From Timema cristinae (taxonomy: Eukaryota; Arthropoda; Insecta; Phasmatodea; Timematidae): DNA of 64,000 nucleotides. Numbering within the stretch: the first letter of the stretch is position 1; every line of letters starts with the position of its first letter. Below are positions 44,574 through 57,388 of this stretch, one piece after another. The stretch covers positions 127,730,652 through 127,794,651 of the forward strand of contig JBCFYV010000012.1 in assembly GCA_039000515.1 (NCBI GenBank), in the 5' to 3' direction. The translations under genes were made by a program, and so were the position numbers. The notes under the pieces were generated by a model that did no database searches, was not told where the DNA came from, and saw only the letters and a program-made list of their open reading frames with translations.

Positions 44574-46680
44574 GAAACCTCATTGTCTGACATGGCAAGA
44601 ATCGCTCACTCAATTTTTATTTTTTACTTACAACATTGTAGAACAGGAATTATTCAGAAGACAAAGACGTGTGCTACCTATTTTCAATAATAGTTTGTTT
44701 ATATTTCATCTGTAATTAATGTTAAATCTATCATTTTCCTCTTTTGTTCGAACCTGGAGCAAACCGCCTACGCCATGTTGTCTGGGAACGTTGAGACTTC
44801 TGAAGAAGTACTTTGCAAAGTTTCCTGAGTGAAAATAAAGATTTATTACTGCCATGAATCAAAGAAGACGACTTTAATTGTAGCTGACAGGGCATAAACA
44901 AAAAAGTTAGCTTTAGAACAACTAGAACTGCCTGCATCATTACCAGCGTAGATACGTATTCACAAGAAACAACGCACGTTTAATTAGATTGGAAAAACAA
45001 TCTACTACAAGTCTAACTAACTAATAGACTAATTAATCTAGTAAATAAATCTCAAAATTATCTTGCTATTCCGGTCCGTATATTTAAACTAATGGAATAG
45101 AAGGACCAAAGGTAGAATTTATAGGAAATATACCTGCATTTTCTATTAGATGATGTGTGAAAAAATTGAGTAAAAACCACTTCAGCCCACATGGCCAGTA
45201 TTTGGACAAAGACTTTCACCGATAATCCAGACTCGACTAGACTGGTGCCTTTTTACACATTATTGGTTTATTTATTTTAATGAGGAATACATAATATGTA
45301 CTGTATGCAATTAACAATTAAATACATAAATTAAAATGTTTAGCTATTAACAAAGAGAGAATATTTAATCAATGAAATTGATTTTCTTAATAAACCATTT
45401 CAAACATCTTGCTACACAAACAATAGAACAAAAGGAGATGTCTCAAATTATTCTTGATAAGTAAAATATTGAGTCTGACGTTGGCGAGCCTGCCTCTAAT
45501 TGTGTATTGGTCAGCCAGTAGTGTGTCTGCCTGTCCTCCGGCCACTGAGCTGCTGCCTGGTGTCCACCGACAGGAACTATGCTGCTCCGCCCGAGGCAAT
45601 CTCGTAGACCATGTCATAGTATCGCCCTCTGTCATTGCTCATGCTAATACACCGAGATAGCCATTGTTTACCAGGATTACTTCTGTGATGATCAACTCTC
45701 ATAAATATTTACAGAAATCATGGAGGGTAACAGGTATGATTTGCTTCTGTCATTTGTATTTCTTTCATCTTACAAATAATAATCTGTTTGGGGTTTTCGT
45801 TGGTAATAAAATTGAGAGATATGGTCATGCGCAGAACCTTTCTCTCACACGAAAAGAATCAAGTGACGCTGGGTATCATCTTGAAAATATCGCTTCACTA
45901 TCTTGTAGTTAAATAATGAACAAATGTGAACAGTGTTTTTTGGCCAAATGTACCCATTTAAATAAACAAAAATGTTAATGAGTGTTTTTTTCATTAAAAA
46001 ATTAACTTCTATTTAGTGAATCTGTGGATTGGTAAATACGTGCTATTAATAAAGTTTGGCGTATTTGAAAGACTTCACCTAATAGAATTATTATTCAATG
46101 CAGAACACAAAAATCATTATATACAAATGTTAATTATCTTTATCAGAACCGCCAAACTCTTTTTTTTAATCTCTCTCTCATCCGATAAACCGGGTTATTA
46201 GAGAAACAATTACGCTCGAACAAAAGATTACATCAAGTAAGGTTCTATGAGTTTCTACCAGAGGAAAAGAGGAATCAGGATTAATGAAATGGTTAATATA
46301 ATTTTCTTTTAATATGAATCTTTAATTTTTTTATGTATTTTAAAAATACGATAAAATGATTTCACAAATCTCACTCACAGTAACTTGTGAGGAGAGTACC
46401 CTACAGCTTGAGCCCCTGTTCAGTAAACAAGATCAAAAAGAGCCCCACAGTAATTTGCCTCTGTCTCCACATCGCACTGAGCCATCCCGACACGCCGGCA
46501 TACTAGTTGGGGAGTAGCGACGTTATTGTTATTTTACTGTTATTGATAATAGCTATCAAAGACGACAACTGTGGATAACGGTCATAGGTGTATGATTAAA
46601 CACGAGATGTTTTGTTGGTTTTTCTCCGACTCTCAATGCCATTCCAGCCTAATTACGGCAAAAGGCTAACGAGCAGGAAG
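43633..46680. other. Intergenic, no gene recognised; one AT microsatellite
   Basis: Mostly AT-rich, with an (AT)n run at about 44533-44569. Frames at 43714-44036, 44731-44940, 45387-45912 and 46016-46201 overlap or are short, and none matches a family I know. Confidence 0.45.
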
Positions 46681-46689
46681 GAAAGGTCG

Positions 46690-46805
46690 AAAGTAAATAC
46701 ACACTCATTTAGAGGTTAGCCGGGATTCAAACCCTGACCTCTACGTCCTATACGAAGCAACCCTAGACATATAGTCTTCATGCCCACTGATGTTGGACAT
46801 TGTTA
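46690..46805 (-). mobile_element. SINE A copy, - orientation, partial
   Basis: CACTCATTTAGAGGTTAGCC followed by the B-box complement GGGATTCAAACCCTGACCTC and the head complement ending CCCACTGATGTTGG. It is cut off by the adjoining minisatellite. Confidence 0.55.
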
Positions 46806-46835
46806 CGAATATGTATTTGATGAACCATGTATGTA

Positions 46836-47285
46836 GTGAGTTGTAGTCCTGGTTAAGGTGGTTGGTGAGTTGTAGTCCTGGTTAAGGTGGTTGGTGAGTT
46901 GTAGTCCTGGTTAAGGTGGTTGGTGAGTTGTAGTCCTGGTTAAGGTGGTTGGTGAGTTGTAGTCCTGGTTAAGGTGGTTGGTGAGTTGTAGTCCTGGTTA
47001 AGGTGGTTGGTGAGTTGTAGTCCTGGTTAAGGTGGTTGGTGAGTTGTAGTCCTGGTTAAGGTGGTTGGTGAGTTGTAGTCCTGGTTAAGGTGGTTGGTGA
47101 GTTGTAGTCCTGGTTAAGGTGGTTGGTGAGTTGTAGTCCTGGTTAAGGTGGTTGGTGAGTTGTATTCCTGGTTAAGGTGGTTGGTGAGTTGTAGTCCTGG
47201 TTAAGGTGGTTGGTGAGTTGTATTCCTGGTTAAGGTGGTTGGTGAGTTGTAGTCCTGGTTAAGGTGGTTGGTGAGTTATAGTCCT
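46836..47285. repeat. Minisatellite, 29-bp unit, about 15 copies
   Basis: Nearly perfect copies of GTGAGTTGTAGTCCTGGTTA plus AGGTGGTTG; only GTATTCC in two units and GTTATAG at the right edge differ. The high identity implies recent expansion or homogenisation. Confidence 0.97.
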
Positions 47286-48394
47286 CACACACTAGACACG
47301 CTCCCCCCAGTGTGTTTGTTATTCCAAAACATCAGAGCAAAGAAATCCTCTGTAAGATGTTTGAGCGATCTACTCACACTTGCCGACTAGCGCTTGATGG
47401 ATGGACCACCAATTACAGGATTATGTTAATCAGCGGAATAACCTCACTCTCATCTCGGAGAGGAGAGCCTGGTATGAATGAGACTCAGTTTAATTACACC
47501 AGTTACCGAGATCTGTGGACCGGACAACTAAACCACCAATATTCCCAACATTTCGTTCAAAACTTGCGGTAGTTTGGGTGGATGAATACAAACTGATGGA
47601 TCGTTGCAGCAATGGCGGAAGATTATCGTCATAAAATGTATCCCAAACTTTTTATTGGGAAGAGTTCTATAGAACTAGGTTTCACTCTAGTTAACGGTTT
47701 ATTCGTCAAAGGCTATCAACTTTCCATATATTTGGAACTTTGGGTGTTTAATATTAAGTAAAGGTTATATTTCTGCCTCTCGCGACCCGACGAACCTCTC
47801 CAAGCTCTCTATCTACAATCTCACGTGACAATCGTTTCTATGGAGATATAAACAAACTGGAGGTACAGACAGATGAACCAATGCTCACTCGCATGAAAAT
47901 ATAGTTTTCGTAGAAATTCTATTCTTTCCTAAAAACTGGGTCCCTAACTTTTAAAATAAGTGTTATTTTGCTAAAACCAGTTCAGCTGATCAGCGGGTTT
48001 AGATACCGCACGTTAACTATTTCAAATACAATATCTTAGTGCTATCTTCAGCAGCTCATTATTGTTTAGAAATATACCAATTTTAACTACGCTATTAGGG
48101 CTGAATTGAGAGGAAAGTTACCCGCGTTTGCGTGGAGGGAGACTGGAAAAGCCCCTATAAAAACTAGTTATTCTCTGTCCGAGGGGTGAGATGCACTACT
48201 AAAGCGACACCTAAGACTCGAATCTCAGGGGATGTTCAGGTAGCAAGTTAATTGAGGTTTCAATTGATTCCTACAAAGTTGTGAAAGATGTCCGTGTTTA
48301 ATTGAATCTGTCTCTTTAACCGTATAATATAAAATATATATATTTGAAACCTCAGTTAACAAATTATGTGTCTTTCTATATTATTTATTTATTT
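47286..48394. other. Intergenic, no gene recognised; SINE A body fragment
   Basis: The 86-codon frame at 47312-47572 contains LALDGWTTNYRIMLISG, loosely like the 'LDxWT' region of hAT transposases, but with no supporting motif around it. 48095-48160 is a SINE A body fragment in - orientation (GTTTGCGTGGAGGGAGACTG). Confidence 0.35.
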
Positions 48395-48655
48395 AGCACC
48401 ACGTCTTACTACCCGTTCTGGTTGTACGTTTAAGTACCTGCTAATTACGCTAATGGGTTAGGAATTAGAAAGGTTAAATTTAGAGGAAGTGAACCCGCAT
48501 TTGGATGAACGGAGAGTGGTAAAAAAAACTTGGGGTAAAACAACCACTCCCAGTTCACTTGACCGAGAATCGAACCTTGATCTCCCCATCCTCGGCAGTC
48601 TATCTGAATACGAAACTAGCGCGTTAGCTAACCACGCCACCGAGACGGGTAAATG
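48395..48655 (-). mobile_element. SINE A copy, best preserved, full length
   Basis: On the - strand from 48655: a tRNA-like head ACCCGTCTCGGTGGCGTGGT then TAGCTAACGCGC (A-box region), about 45 bases later the B box AGGTTCGATTCTCGG, then a body with TTACCACTCTCCGTTCATCC and AAATGCGGGTTCACTTCCTC, and a tail AACGGGTAGTAAGACG. A-box/B-box spacing and order fit an RNA polymerase III-driven SINE of about 250 bases. Mobilising partner unknown. Confidence 0.75.
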
Positions 48656-48659
48656 ATGT

Positions 48660-50227
48660 GTTAAGGACACTAAGTACCACTAATGATCGTTAAATAATAT
48701 GTGAACTAGTTGAAGCAACCCGTATATTAGTGCTCTGTAAGCTGTTCAGCAACCAGCGGGTAACTGATTGTTCTTTATTATATTTTTGTATTATAGATTT
48801 TGATTCAAAACTTATTCCTCGACTCTTTTATTTTATTACCTCCTAATTATATATTAAATCATGCGCATTTTTTTTTACCAAACGTAATCGTTTGAGTATA
48901 GTATTAAATTCACATTTTTTTACTAAACAATCTTCAAAAATCTAACATGGTCACCTAGTTGTACAAATATATTCGCTGTGAAAGTATAAAAACCGCCAAC
49001 ATATAAAATGTAAATGTTTGTATAATTGAATGTTAATTGATCTGTTGCTATTCGCTGAAATTCAAGAGACCGCTACAAATTCGCTGAAGGAAATTACAGG
49101 TGGAATGCACACGTCATAAAGACAGCAATTGTTGGGCGGGGAGTCCCCACTTTTCTCTAATCAAGTGTTTATTGTACCCTCCCAAATGGTTTGTGTTTAT
49201 TACACTCGGCCCGAGGGGGGTCCACTTCCACAGAGTGTAAACTCGCAATACTCAAGCCACCACACGCAACAGTACAATAGCGAGGGTCCTGGGTTCAAAT
49301 ACCGGGGTCATATGGTTACGTTGATACCATCAACATCATTCTAGAGATCTACTTGGGAGGTTTATCGCATATTAGTCGTCTTGAGCCTAAGACTGAAATA
49401 CAGACCGCTTCATGAAACTTTCAGGGCCAGTGTTTGCTCCTGAAAGGCTGGGCCTGCTCTTGAGGGTGAAAGGGTAACGATAGGGTGTCAGACCTTGTAT
49501 TTATATTTTGTTGGTCAGTTGAACTGCCCGAGGGGGCTGATGTCGGCCATGTTGTAATGGAAGGAAACTGTGGTATGGTAGCGCCACCAGTTGATCCCCC
49601 CCTCCCCCCTGCATTACTCCACCATACAGTATAGTTCGGATGTTGGCCACAGGGAGTGCGGACAACAACTACAGAAACACCCAGCGCTACAATGTCTTCG
49701 TGTCCTGCTTTGTCCGCTTCAACAATTTCCTACATTCGAAAATATAAAACTGCTCTACTTAATGGATTCATCTCAAGCCCTATCTTACGAGGTTCCCTTC
49801 ACTCATGTTCAAGCTCAGTATTTAAGTTCTCCTCATGGGATTCAAGTATTTATTAAAAGTGTTTGTAATCCGGGGGGAAGGGGGGGGTCAAATGCCATCA
49901 TCCCCCCCCCCCCACCTATGGTGCACCCGAATCAGAGTAATATTATCTTTCTCAGTCGTTGTAAATACTCATCTAATTATTCTTAACACGGGGCTAACAC
50001 CAAGACATTGCACCGCATTACACTAATATCAGTCTTATGATGCTGAGTTTTCCGGGCCAAAACATTTCGCCATTTTGAAGTGAAATATACTTACAGTGCT
50101 GTGGTGTTCTAGGAGTTGCCAGCTCTGAAGGTTCTAGCCACAAGCCAATGTTCTCTTACCTACTCTGAGACATTAGAAGCTCAAAGGTTCATTGCCGCAC
50201 CTACAAAAGAACCCTACGCCACCTATT
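48660..50227. other. Intergenic, no gene; possible tRNA-derived relic at 49275-49310
   Basis: GGTCCTGGGTTCAAATACCG (about 49284) resembles a B box in + orientation, and 49140-49200 a weak SINE-like body. Poly-C/poly-G runs occur at 49600 and 49870-49910. The frames at 49591-50026 are unremarkable. Confidence 0.35.
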
Positions 50228-50331
50228 CCTATCTTGAGCTAGTTCTAGCCAGTCCTATCTTGAGCTAGTTCTAGCCAGTCCTATCTTGAGCTAGTTCTAG
50301 CCAGTCCTATCTTGAGCTTGTTCTAGCCAGT
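50228..50331. repeat. Minisatellite, 26-bp unit, 4 copies
   Basis: Four copies of CCTATCTTGAGCTAGTTCTA plus GCCAGT, with one GCTTG variant in the last. Confidence 0.93.
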
Positions 50332-50358
50332 CCACCTCAGTGGATGTAAGGTGTCCCA

Positions 50359-50577
50359 CTAAAGAACATCTCCACCTGTAAGAAACAGTTTGTTTGACTT
50401 GAACCACTCTGCTACTGACTGGAGCTCCTGGTTCGCGGGGGTGGAGCTTACAATCTTAATCTCCCAAGACCAGCATTTTGAATACTTCGTGCAAGGAGAG
50501 CTTCTACCAGAGGATTTCCATACAAACCAGTCATAACTATCTCTACACCACGTTATGAAAACATTGCCAGAGAACAA
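50359..50577 (-). pseudogene. Possible LINE reverse transcriptase scrap
   Basis: The - strand frame includes NQELQSVAEWFKSNKLFL, similar to the helix that follows the YADD motif in many non-LTR reverse transcriptases (usually '...WFxxNKLxLN'). The preceding YADD and following KT motifs are not seen, so the assignment is tentative. Confidence 0.35.
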
Positions 50578-50699
50578 GACAGGCAGGCAGGAAGCGTGTC
50601 AACTCACAACTATGGTCTGTGCTCTATGGCTCTACACACCTATAGACTTGGAATCATAGTCTCAAAGTTGATATCTTCTCTCTGGAAAGAGATTCCTGT

Positions 50700-50990
50700 T
50701 GATCTTTGAGAGGTTAAATGTCCAGGAAAAGAGAGCTAACTACTCTAGGAGAGAATAATGGATCTTTGTGAATAGAATGATGTCATTTATTAGGGTGATC
50801 ATTTGTATTTTCTTCTTCCCCTGTTTGCTCTCCTAATACCGACCATCACCCAGGAACGCTATACACTCCTGCGTTTAGGCGTTTACTACTATCTGCTCAG
50901 CTATTATATACTCTCATACGTCAAGTCATGTGAGCTACAGCTGTCGCCTTGGGAATAATGTTATAAATACTGATATAATATTTATATAAA
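50700..50990. repeat. Dispersed repeat, partly shared with 56970-57110 and 2324-2356
   Basis: The left part (TTTGTATTTTC, then CTCCTGTTTG-like, then CTCTCCTA) parallels 57027-57060; the right part (CATACGTCAAGTCATGTGAG and CAGCTGTCGCC) parallels 2324-2356. Class unknown. Confidence 0.45.
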
Positions 50991-52625
50991 CCTAGTAAAG
51001 CTCTTTTGATAAAGATGTTTGTAAAACAGCCTGCCTGCCTGTTGTTTCTATTTTATTTTTATTTATAAACCACTCTTAACTACCGGAAACCGAGTCCACA
51101 TTCTAGCTCTCCAACTTGAATATTAGAACACACTCTTTCACTCAAATATAATCAATGAAACAACAATTAACATCATTACTTTGGTCGAATAAAAATGAAT
51201 TCCCCGATGTTAGCCACAAATCTTGCCAGGAGCAATGTCAACTAATATTCTTTAGTCTGAGCTCGTCAATAAGGGATGTTGAGCCAATATCCCTCCATAT
51301 TATGTTGAGGGCAAGGCGAGCTGGGTGCTAAGGGTGCCACCCACCTGAGAGGAGAACCGAGGACTGCAGGAACCCAACTGTTACCTTCCAAATGACCGAG
51401 AGCGATCCTCACTTAACTGAGAATGTTTTGTTGTGAACTTGTTGAGGAAAGTTATCTTACATTTGTAAACAACTACCTCCAACTTTCAACCGAGACATCT
51501 TACCTGATTTTTGATATTTTGTACCGTGTCTTACTACCCGTTTGAGTTTTCCTTTCTCTCGAACTCTCGGAGAAAGAAGTAGCGTGATATTCCAACAAAA
51601 TATAACTCGAGATGTTGATTAATGTCGATTTTTCACGACTCCCAAGATCTGAAGAGGTGGTTTTCTCGATAATGTGTGTCTGCCTGTCTGTCTGTCTGTT
51701 ACCGGGACTAGAGCTGATACCTGATATAACAGCTTTGATAAAATGTCGTATTTAAGGAATGTCTAGCGGCGCAGACAAAAGGGAAAATTCTCATTTTCTC
51801 ATGAAAATGGCTTACAGAGTACTTTACATGAGGGAAATTTCCAATTTGGACCATATTTCCACAAATATTCTAGATACGAAATAACTCATTGTCATAAAGA
51901 TGTAGCACTTTAAAATATAAAACTCTTCGACATATGAAATTGATTGCTATACGCTCTTTGGTGGACAGAGACTGTTCCTCTTTTATCAATGTGTCTGTAA
52001 CAATGTATATTATTTCGTTTCACAATTCTTAGGATCTTTTAGTAAATTTAGTAGAGACGAGGAGGGTAGAATTTAGAGTACCTATATGTATCCACATTGG
52101 CGTGGAGGGAGGGTGGTAATATTTAGGAAAAAACCCTCTCAGAGTGAACGGTCTGTATTATTCCTTTTCACCGACAGTCCTAACCCTACCAATTTCAAAC
52201 TGTAATTTAATCATAAAGAATATACCTGTTGTTACATAAGCGTGTTAATTAAGTTGGGGAGGTCAAATTTCATACAAAATTTAAATATTTTAAGGATAGC
52301 TCAGTGGTAAGAGCATTGGCGTACTAAACCAAAGGTCCCGGGTTCGATTCCTGTGTCCAGGTGTCATTTTTCAATCTTCAGAACATAATATCTAGATGGA
52401 TAAATCCTCAATAAAAAGCATAAATAATAGCTTTGGCTATTTGATTAATTGATAATAGCAAGGTTAAATAAATTCTTGAGATTGTAAGATTTCAAAACAA
52501 ATTGACTAAAATCAATATAATATTTATTAAAAAAATGAATTTCAATGATTGGGTGACACAAAATATATGATAGTTTGTGATAATTTACAATCGTGCGAAA
52601 AAACTTGCTAATACAATTATAACAT

Positions 52626-52674
<49 letters not shown>

Positions 52675-53291
52675 TATGATAATTTTACTTAAAGTGATTG
52701 TTCATACATTGTCCATATGTAAGTTAAACAACCAAACCAAATCTAAAACTTTTTATAATATTGTTTAAATGTTTGACTTTTCGAAAATTAACAACAGTGA
52801 GTTTTTTTATTTTTTTTATTATGAAGAAGGTTTTCAACAAGATCAATCAATCAATGCTCGTGAAACGAGTTGTCCATTGCCTTTATTGTGTCCAACGATG
52901 TTTAAGTTAGTTAGTAAGTTGTAGGTAGTTGTTTGGGTTAGTTATTAATTTGGCGCCGGCTCCAAAAAGTCGAAAATTTGAAGAATATTATAAAAAGTAC
53001 TTTTTTTACTTTTTAAAGTCGCTTTGATCATTTTGTATAATTTTGTTTAATGTCTCAGTTTTGTTTTAAACATATGGGTAGGCCTACTAAAAACGCTGAA
53101 TTTGTGAAAAAAAATCCATTCGCAAGAAACGCAAAACGCGATAAACCTGTGTATTGATAAATATAAGAAAAGTAAAGCAAATAAATGAAGTAAACAGACT
53201 CAGACCGAGCGTGAACTAGGACTCTCTGGGAATATGTTAATTCCAGGTTAGCTGGAGAGATGACCCACGGGAAATAAGATCGGTTCAATTT
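50991..53291. other. Intergenic, no gene; several dispersed-repeat pieces
   Basis: 51528-51546 is a SINE A tail fragment (CGTGTCTTACTACCCGTTTG). 51780-51950 is the copy related to 8180-8360. 52060-52200 is a SINE A body in - orientation (ATTGGCGTGGAGGGAGGGTG). An (AT)n(GT)n microsatellite lies at 52630-52674. No coding evidence. Confidence 0.45.
52296..52380 (+). mobile_element. SINE B copy with tRNA-like head
   Basis: AGGATAGCTCAGTGGTAAGA (A box, D arm GCTC/GAGC), GCATTGGCGTACTAAACCAA (anticodon-arm-like), CCCGGGTTCGATTCCTGTGT (B box), then CCAGGTGTCATTTTTCAAT. The acceptor stem GTCCAGG would need CCTGGAT at the 5' end, which is degraded here. T-arm and anticodon stems have mismatches. The shared 3' flank with 32803-32875 argues for a retroposed family and against a working tRNA gene. 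Confidence 0.6.
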
Positions 53292-55338
53292 GATTCACGA
53301 GTGTCTATCAAATGAAACTGTCAAGCAACGATCACAGCTCCTCTCAATAATTCACAAGCGTCTATCAAATGAAACTGTCAAGCAACGATCACAGCTCCTC
53401 TCAATAATTCACGAGCGTCTATCAAATGAAACTGTCAAGCAACGATCACAGCTCCTCTCAATGATTCACGAGTGCTTATCAAATGAAACTGTCAAGCAAC
53501 GATCATAGCTCCTCTCAATAATTCACGAGTGTCTATCAAATGAAACTGTCAAGCAACGATCACAGCTCCTCTCAATGATTCACGAGTGCTTATCAAATGA
53601 AACTGTCAAGCAACGATCATAGCTCCTCTCAATAATTCACGAGTGTCTATCAAATGAAACTGTCAAGCAACGATCACAGCTCCTCTCAATGATTCACGAG
53701 TGCTTATCAAATGAAACTATCTAGCAACTATTACAGCTCCTCTCAATGATTCACGGGTGTCTATCAAATGAAACTACCTAGCAACGATCACAGCTCCTCT
53801 CAATGATTCACGAGCGTCTATCAAATGAAACTACCTAACAACGATCACAGCTCCTCTCATTGATTCACGAGAGTCTATCAAATGAATCTTCCAAGCAACG
53901 ATCACAGCTCCTCTCAATGATTCACGAGTGTCTATCAAATGAAACTACCTAGCAACGATCACAGCTCCTCTCAATGATTCACGGGTGTCTATCAAATGAA
54001 TCTACCTAGCAACTATCACAGCTCCTCTCAATGATTCACGGGTGTCTATCAAATGAAACTACCGAGCAACGATCACAGCTCCTCTCATTGATTCACGAGT
54101 GTCTATCAAATGAAACTACCTAGCAACGATCACATCTCCTCTCAATGATTCACGAGCGTCTATCAAATGAAACTACCTAGCAACGATCACAGCTCCTCTC
54201 ATTGATTCACGAGAGTCTATCAAATGAATCTTCCAAGCAACGATCACAGCTCCTCTCAATGATTCACGAGTGTCTATCAAATGAAACTACCGAGCAACGA
54301 TCACAGCTCCTCTCATTGATTCACGAGTGTCTATCAAATGAAACTACCTAGCAACGATCACATCTCCTCTCAATGATTCACGAGCGTCTATCAAATGAAA
54401 CTACCTAGCAACGATCACAGCTCCTCTCAATGATTCACGAGTGTCTATCAAATGAAACTCTCAAGCAACGATCACAGCTCCTCTCAATGATTCACGAGTG
54501 TCTATCAAATGAAACTGTCAAGCAACGATCACAGCTCCTCTCATTGATACACGAGAGTCTATCAAATGAAACTGTCAAGCAACGATCACAGCTCCTCTCA
54601 TTGATTCACGAGCGTCTATCAAATGAAACTACCTAGCAACGATCACAGCTCCTCTCAATGATTCATGGGTGTCTATCAAATGAAACTACCTAGCAACTAT
54701 CACAGCTCCTCTCAATGATTCACGGGTGTCTATCAAATGAAACTACCTAGCAACTATCACAGCTCCTCTCAATGATTCACGAGTGTCTATCAAATGAAAC
54801 TGTCAAGCAACGATCACAGCTCCTCTCAATAATTCACGAGTGTCTATCAAATGAAACTGTCAAGCAACGATCACAGCTCCTCTCAATGATTCATGGGTGT
54901 CTATCAAATGAAACTACCTAGCAACTATCACAGCTCCTCTCATTGATACACGAGAGTCTATCAAATGAAACTGTCAAGCAACGATCACAGCTCCTCTCAA
55001 TAATTCACGAGTGTCTATCAAATGAAACTGTCAAGCAACGATCACAGCTCCTCTCAATGATTCATGGGTGTCTATCAAATGAAACTACCTAGCAACTATC
55101 ACAGCTCCTCTCAATGATTCACGGGTGTCTATCAAATGAAACTACCTAGCAACTATCACAGCTCCTCTCAATGATTCACGAGTGTCTATCAAATGAAACT
55201 ACCTAGCAACTATCACAGCTCCTCTCAATGATTCACGGGTGTCTATCAAATGAAACTGTCAAGCAACGATCACAGCTCCTCTCAATGATTCACCAGCGTC
55301 TATCAAATGAAACTACCGAGCAACGATCACAGCTCCTC
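53292..55338. repeat. Minisatellite, 57-bp unit, about 36 copies
   Basis: Units contain GATTCACGAGTGTCTATCAA, ATGAAACTGTCAAGCAACGA and TCACAGCTCCTCTCAAT. Two main types alternate in blocks: ACTGTCAAGCAACGATC and ACTACCTAGCAACTATC, with ACGAGTG/ACGAGCG/ACGGGTG variants. Blocks of several units recur, suggesting multi-unit duplications. The unit length is 3 x 19, so short open frames run through it. Confidence 0.98.
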
Positions 55339-57388
55339 AGTTAACACACGATATATTGTCGAGAGTCTGTAAAGTGTTCGCGTCGTTTGACCGCTGCACG
55401 GAACTCTAACTGCCAGGGGCTACAGAACTAAACAGCTGACGACAGAGATAGTCGCTGCAAACTATGCTTCCAGTGGGTCGCAGCGGAGGGAACTTCTTAG
55501 ATGAAGACACTTCTAAATCAGCAATGATTGATGTGATTGCTCAGGTAGTGTCCTTGTAACAAATGTAACAGCAGAGGTGCACTTCACGAATGGTGGAAAT
55601 ACTTTGAATATCGAAATGACGTCAGCCGCTATAACAATCGAATGCTAAGCAATGATGAAAAAAACACATTTCCGAGTCGTTTGTAGTTTGGTTCAGTTCA
55701 GTGTTTGTTTTCTCTCGCTTCAAATTAAGTTATTGGAAAGAAACTTATTATGGGAACACCAGAGGAACTTTCTATGCATCGAGAGCGGGTGTTCCTGGTA
55801 AAAAGTTATGCTCGAACATACATTCGGGTCGGATTGGAAGCCTTCTCTTTATCTCGGAGTCGCTTGAGGATGAAAACTACGAGCATTACGTTATTAAACT
55901 ACACTGTCAAATTCGACATCCTCAAGTTAAGTAACAAGTTTATAAAGCGAGAATTAACTCGTTAAGTTAACTGAATTTCTAGGATAATAAATGTAATTTG
56001 TTTAAGATAAAAACCTAAGGTTTATATTTCCACATCATAATGTAGCCTTCTCCGCTCTTCATTATCTGTATGTTAGTTTGAACCAAACACACGTCTAAGC
56101 ACCTTGTTTTCGAAAACCCCAAATTTGTTCTCGTTATGTAAGAGATCAAGTTTCACAAACATAAAAACATTCGATTAAACTTTTTTATATGAATAATAAT
56201 GTGATTTATTAATATTTGCATCACTGAATAAAGCCCTAACAATCATGTACGGTATAAATGTTTTCATTCCAACTATCAAAAGGTCCCCTTTGTAGTCTCA
56301 TGATATCATAATTTGCTATAACTGTTATTAGAGAGGAAAGCTCAATTAATGTAATGGCCCTCAACATTTCCCCAAATACGCTCGTCGCTCATTACGCGAT
56401 CGTTTGGTGGTTTTGTGTGGAGATATGATCGACCACTGTATCTCTTCCATCTGAGGGAGTGGTATGCGCGTGTGTGGCTAGTTAAGTGATGTGTAATGTC
56501 TTGAGTGTGTTATTAACTGGCTGTCTTGTCTGCGGATGTTTCAGTGATTTATTGCAGGTACGCTATCCAGGAATGTCAACCTGCTGGATGGAAGAATAAC
56601 TAGTCTCAGCGATATTAAGAACGTATTCAATGTTCCCAAGCACTAATGTGCGCCTATAAAACTGGCTGCTTATATTTTCATTCAGTCTCGACAGGGATTT
56701 TAAACTTAAAACCGTCTGCTTAAGGCGACTGTCTAGGTGCTGAGATATTCACAATCAAATGTTGGCTTTAAGTTAATTATTAATAAAATCGCTATTATTA
56801 CACGAGTTTTGTGTCTACTGGAACTAGCCCAAAACTGTTTTCTATGATTATATATATGCATGAAAGATTGTTTAACATTTGAAATTTTCCACTCCAAAAA
56901 GTCCAAAAAAATCACATTCCTGTTGATAACGAAGAGCTAAATGCCCTGGAAACGAAAGGTAACTGGTCAAGGAGCGTAGAATGTATCTTTCCGAGTAGAA
57001 TTACATCATTTAATAGGAGGTAGTTTGTATTTTCCTAGTCTCCTGTTTGTTCTCCTACAGCCGGACAGATCTACCCCGGAACGTTCTGCTCCCTTATTGT
57101 AGCGACTTTACTTTGCAATACTCTACCATTTGTGTACACGACACATCCGTGGATTTGTTTTAAGACTGGATAACTATTGTACAGATAATAATGAAACAAT
57201 ACATAGTGTGGGGATATAAACAGTGATGACCTTAGTGCTGATATTAGTAGTTCCAGCCAAGGAAGGTATAATAGTTTTTAGCCTGACAGGTGCAGTTAAT
57301 AAAATGCAATGCTTGATTTTAGAGATGTCAAGTCTCGGTTCTGAAATGAATCCATGTCGATATTGGACTCTCATGTAGGATTATGATA
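55339..57388. other. Intergenic, no confirmed gene
   Basis: A frame at 55750-55965 begins MGTPEELSMHRERVFLVKSY, faintly like the helix-turn-helix start of some arthropod transposon-derived proteins (DUF4817-type); the remainder does not support it, and an overlapping frame (55701-55934) runs alongside. 56970-57110 matches the dispersed repeat at 50700-50900. Otherwise nothing recognisable. Confidence 0.3.

Noticed and set aside
47312..47572. hAT transposase fragment (LALDGWTTNY)
   Set aside because: Only one short word is reminiscent of the family; no BED finger, dimerisation motif or inverted repeats are visible.
52296..52370. Functional tRNA gene
   Set aside because: The 5' acceptor strand is degraded, the anticodon and T stems have mismatches, and the 3' flank is shared with another copy, which fits a SINE.
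55750..55965. DUF4817-like transposon protein start
   Set aside because: The similarity covers about 20 residues at most and the rest of the frame does not continue it; an overlapping frame is equally open.
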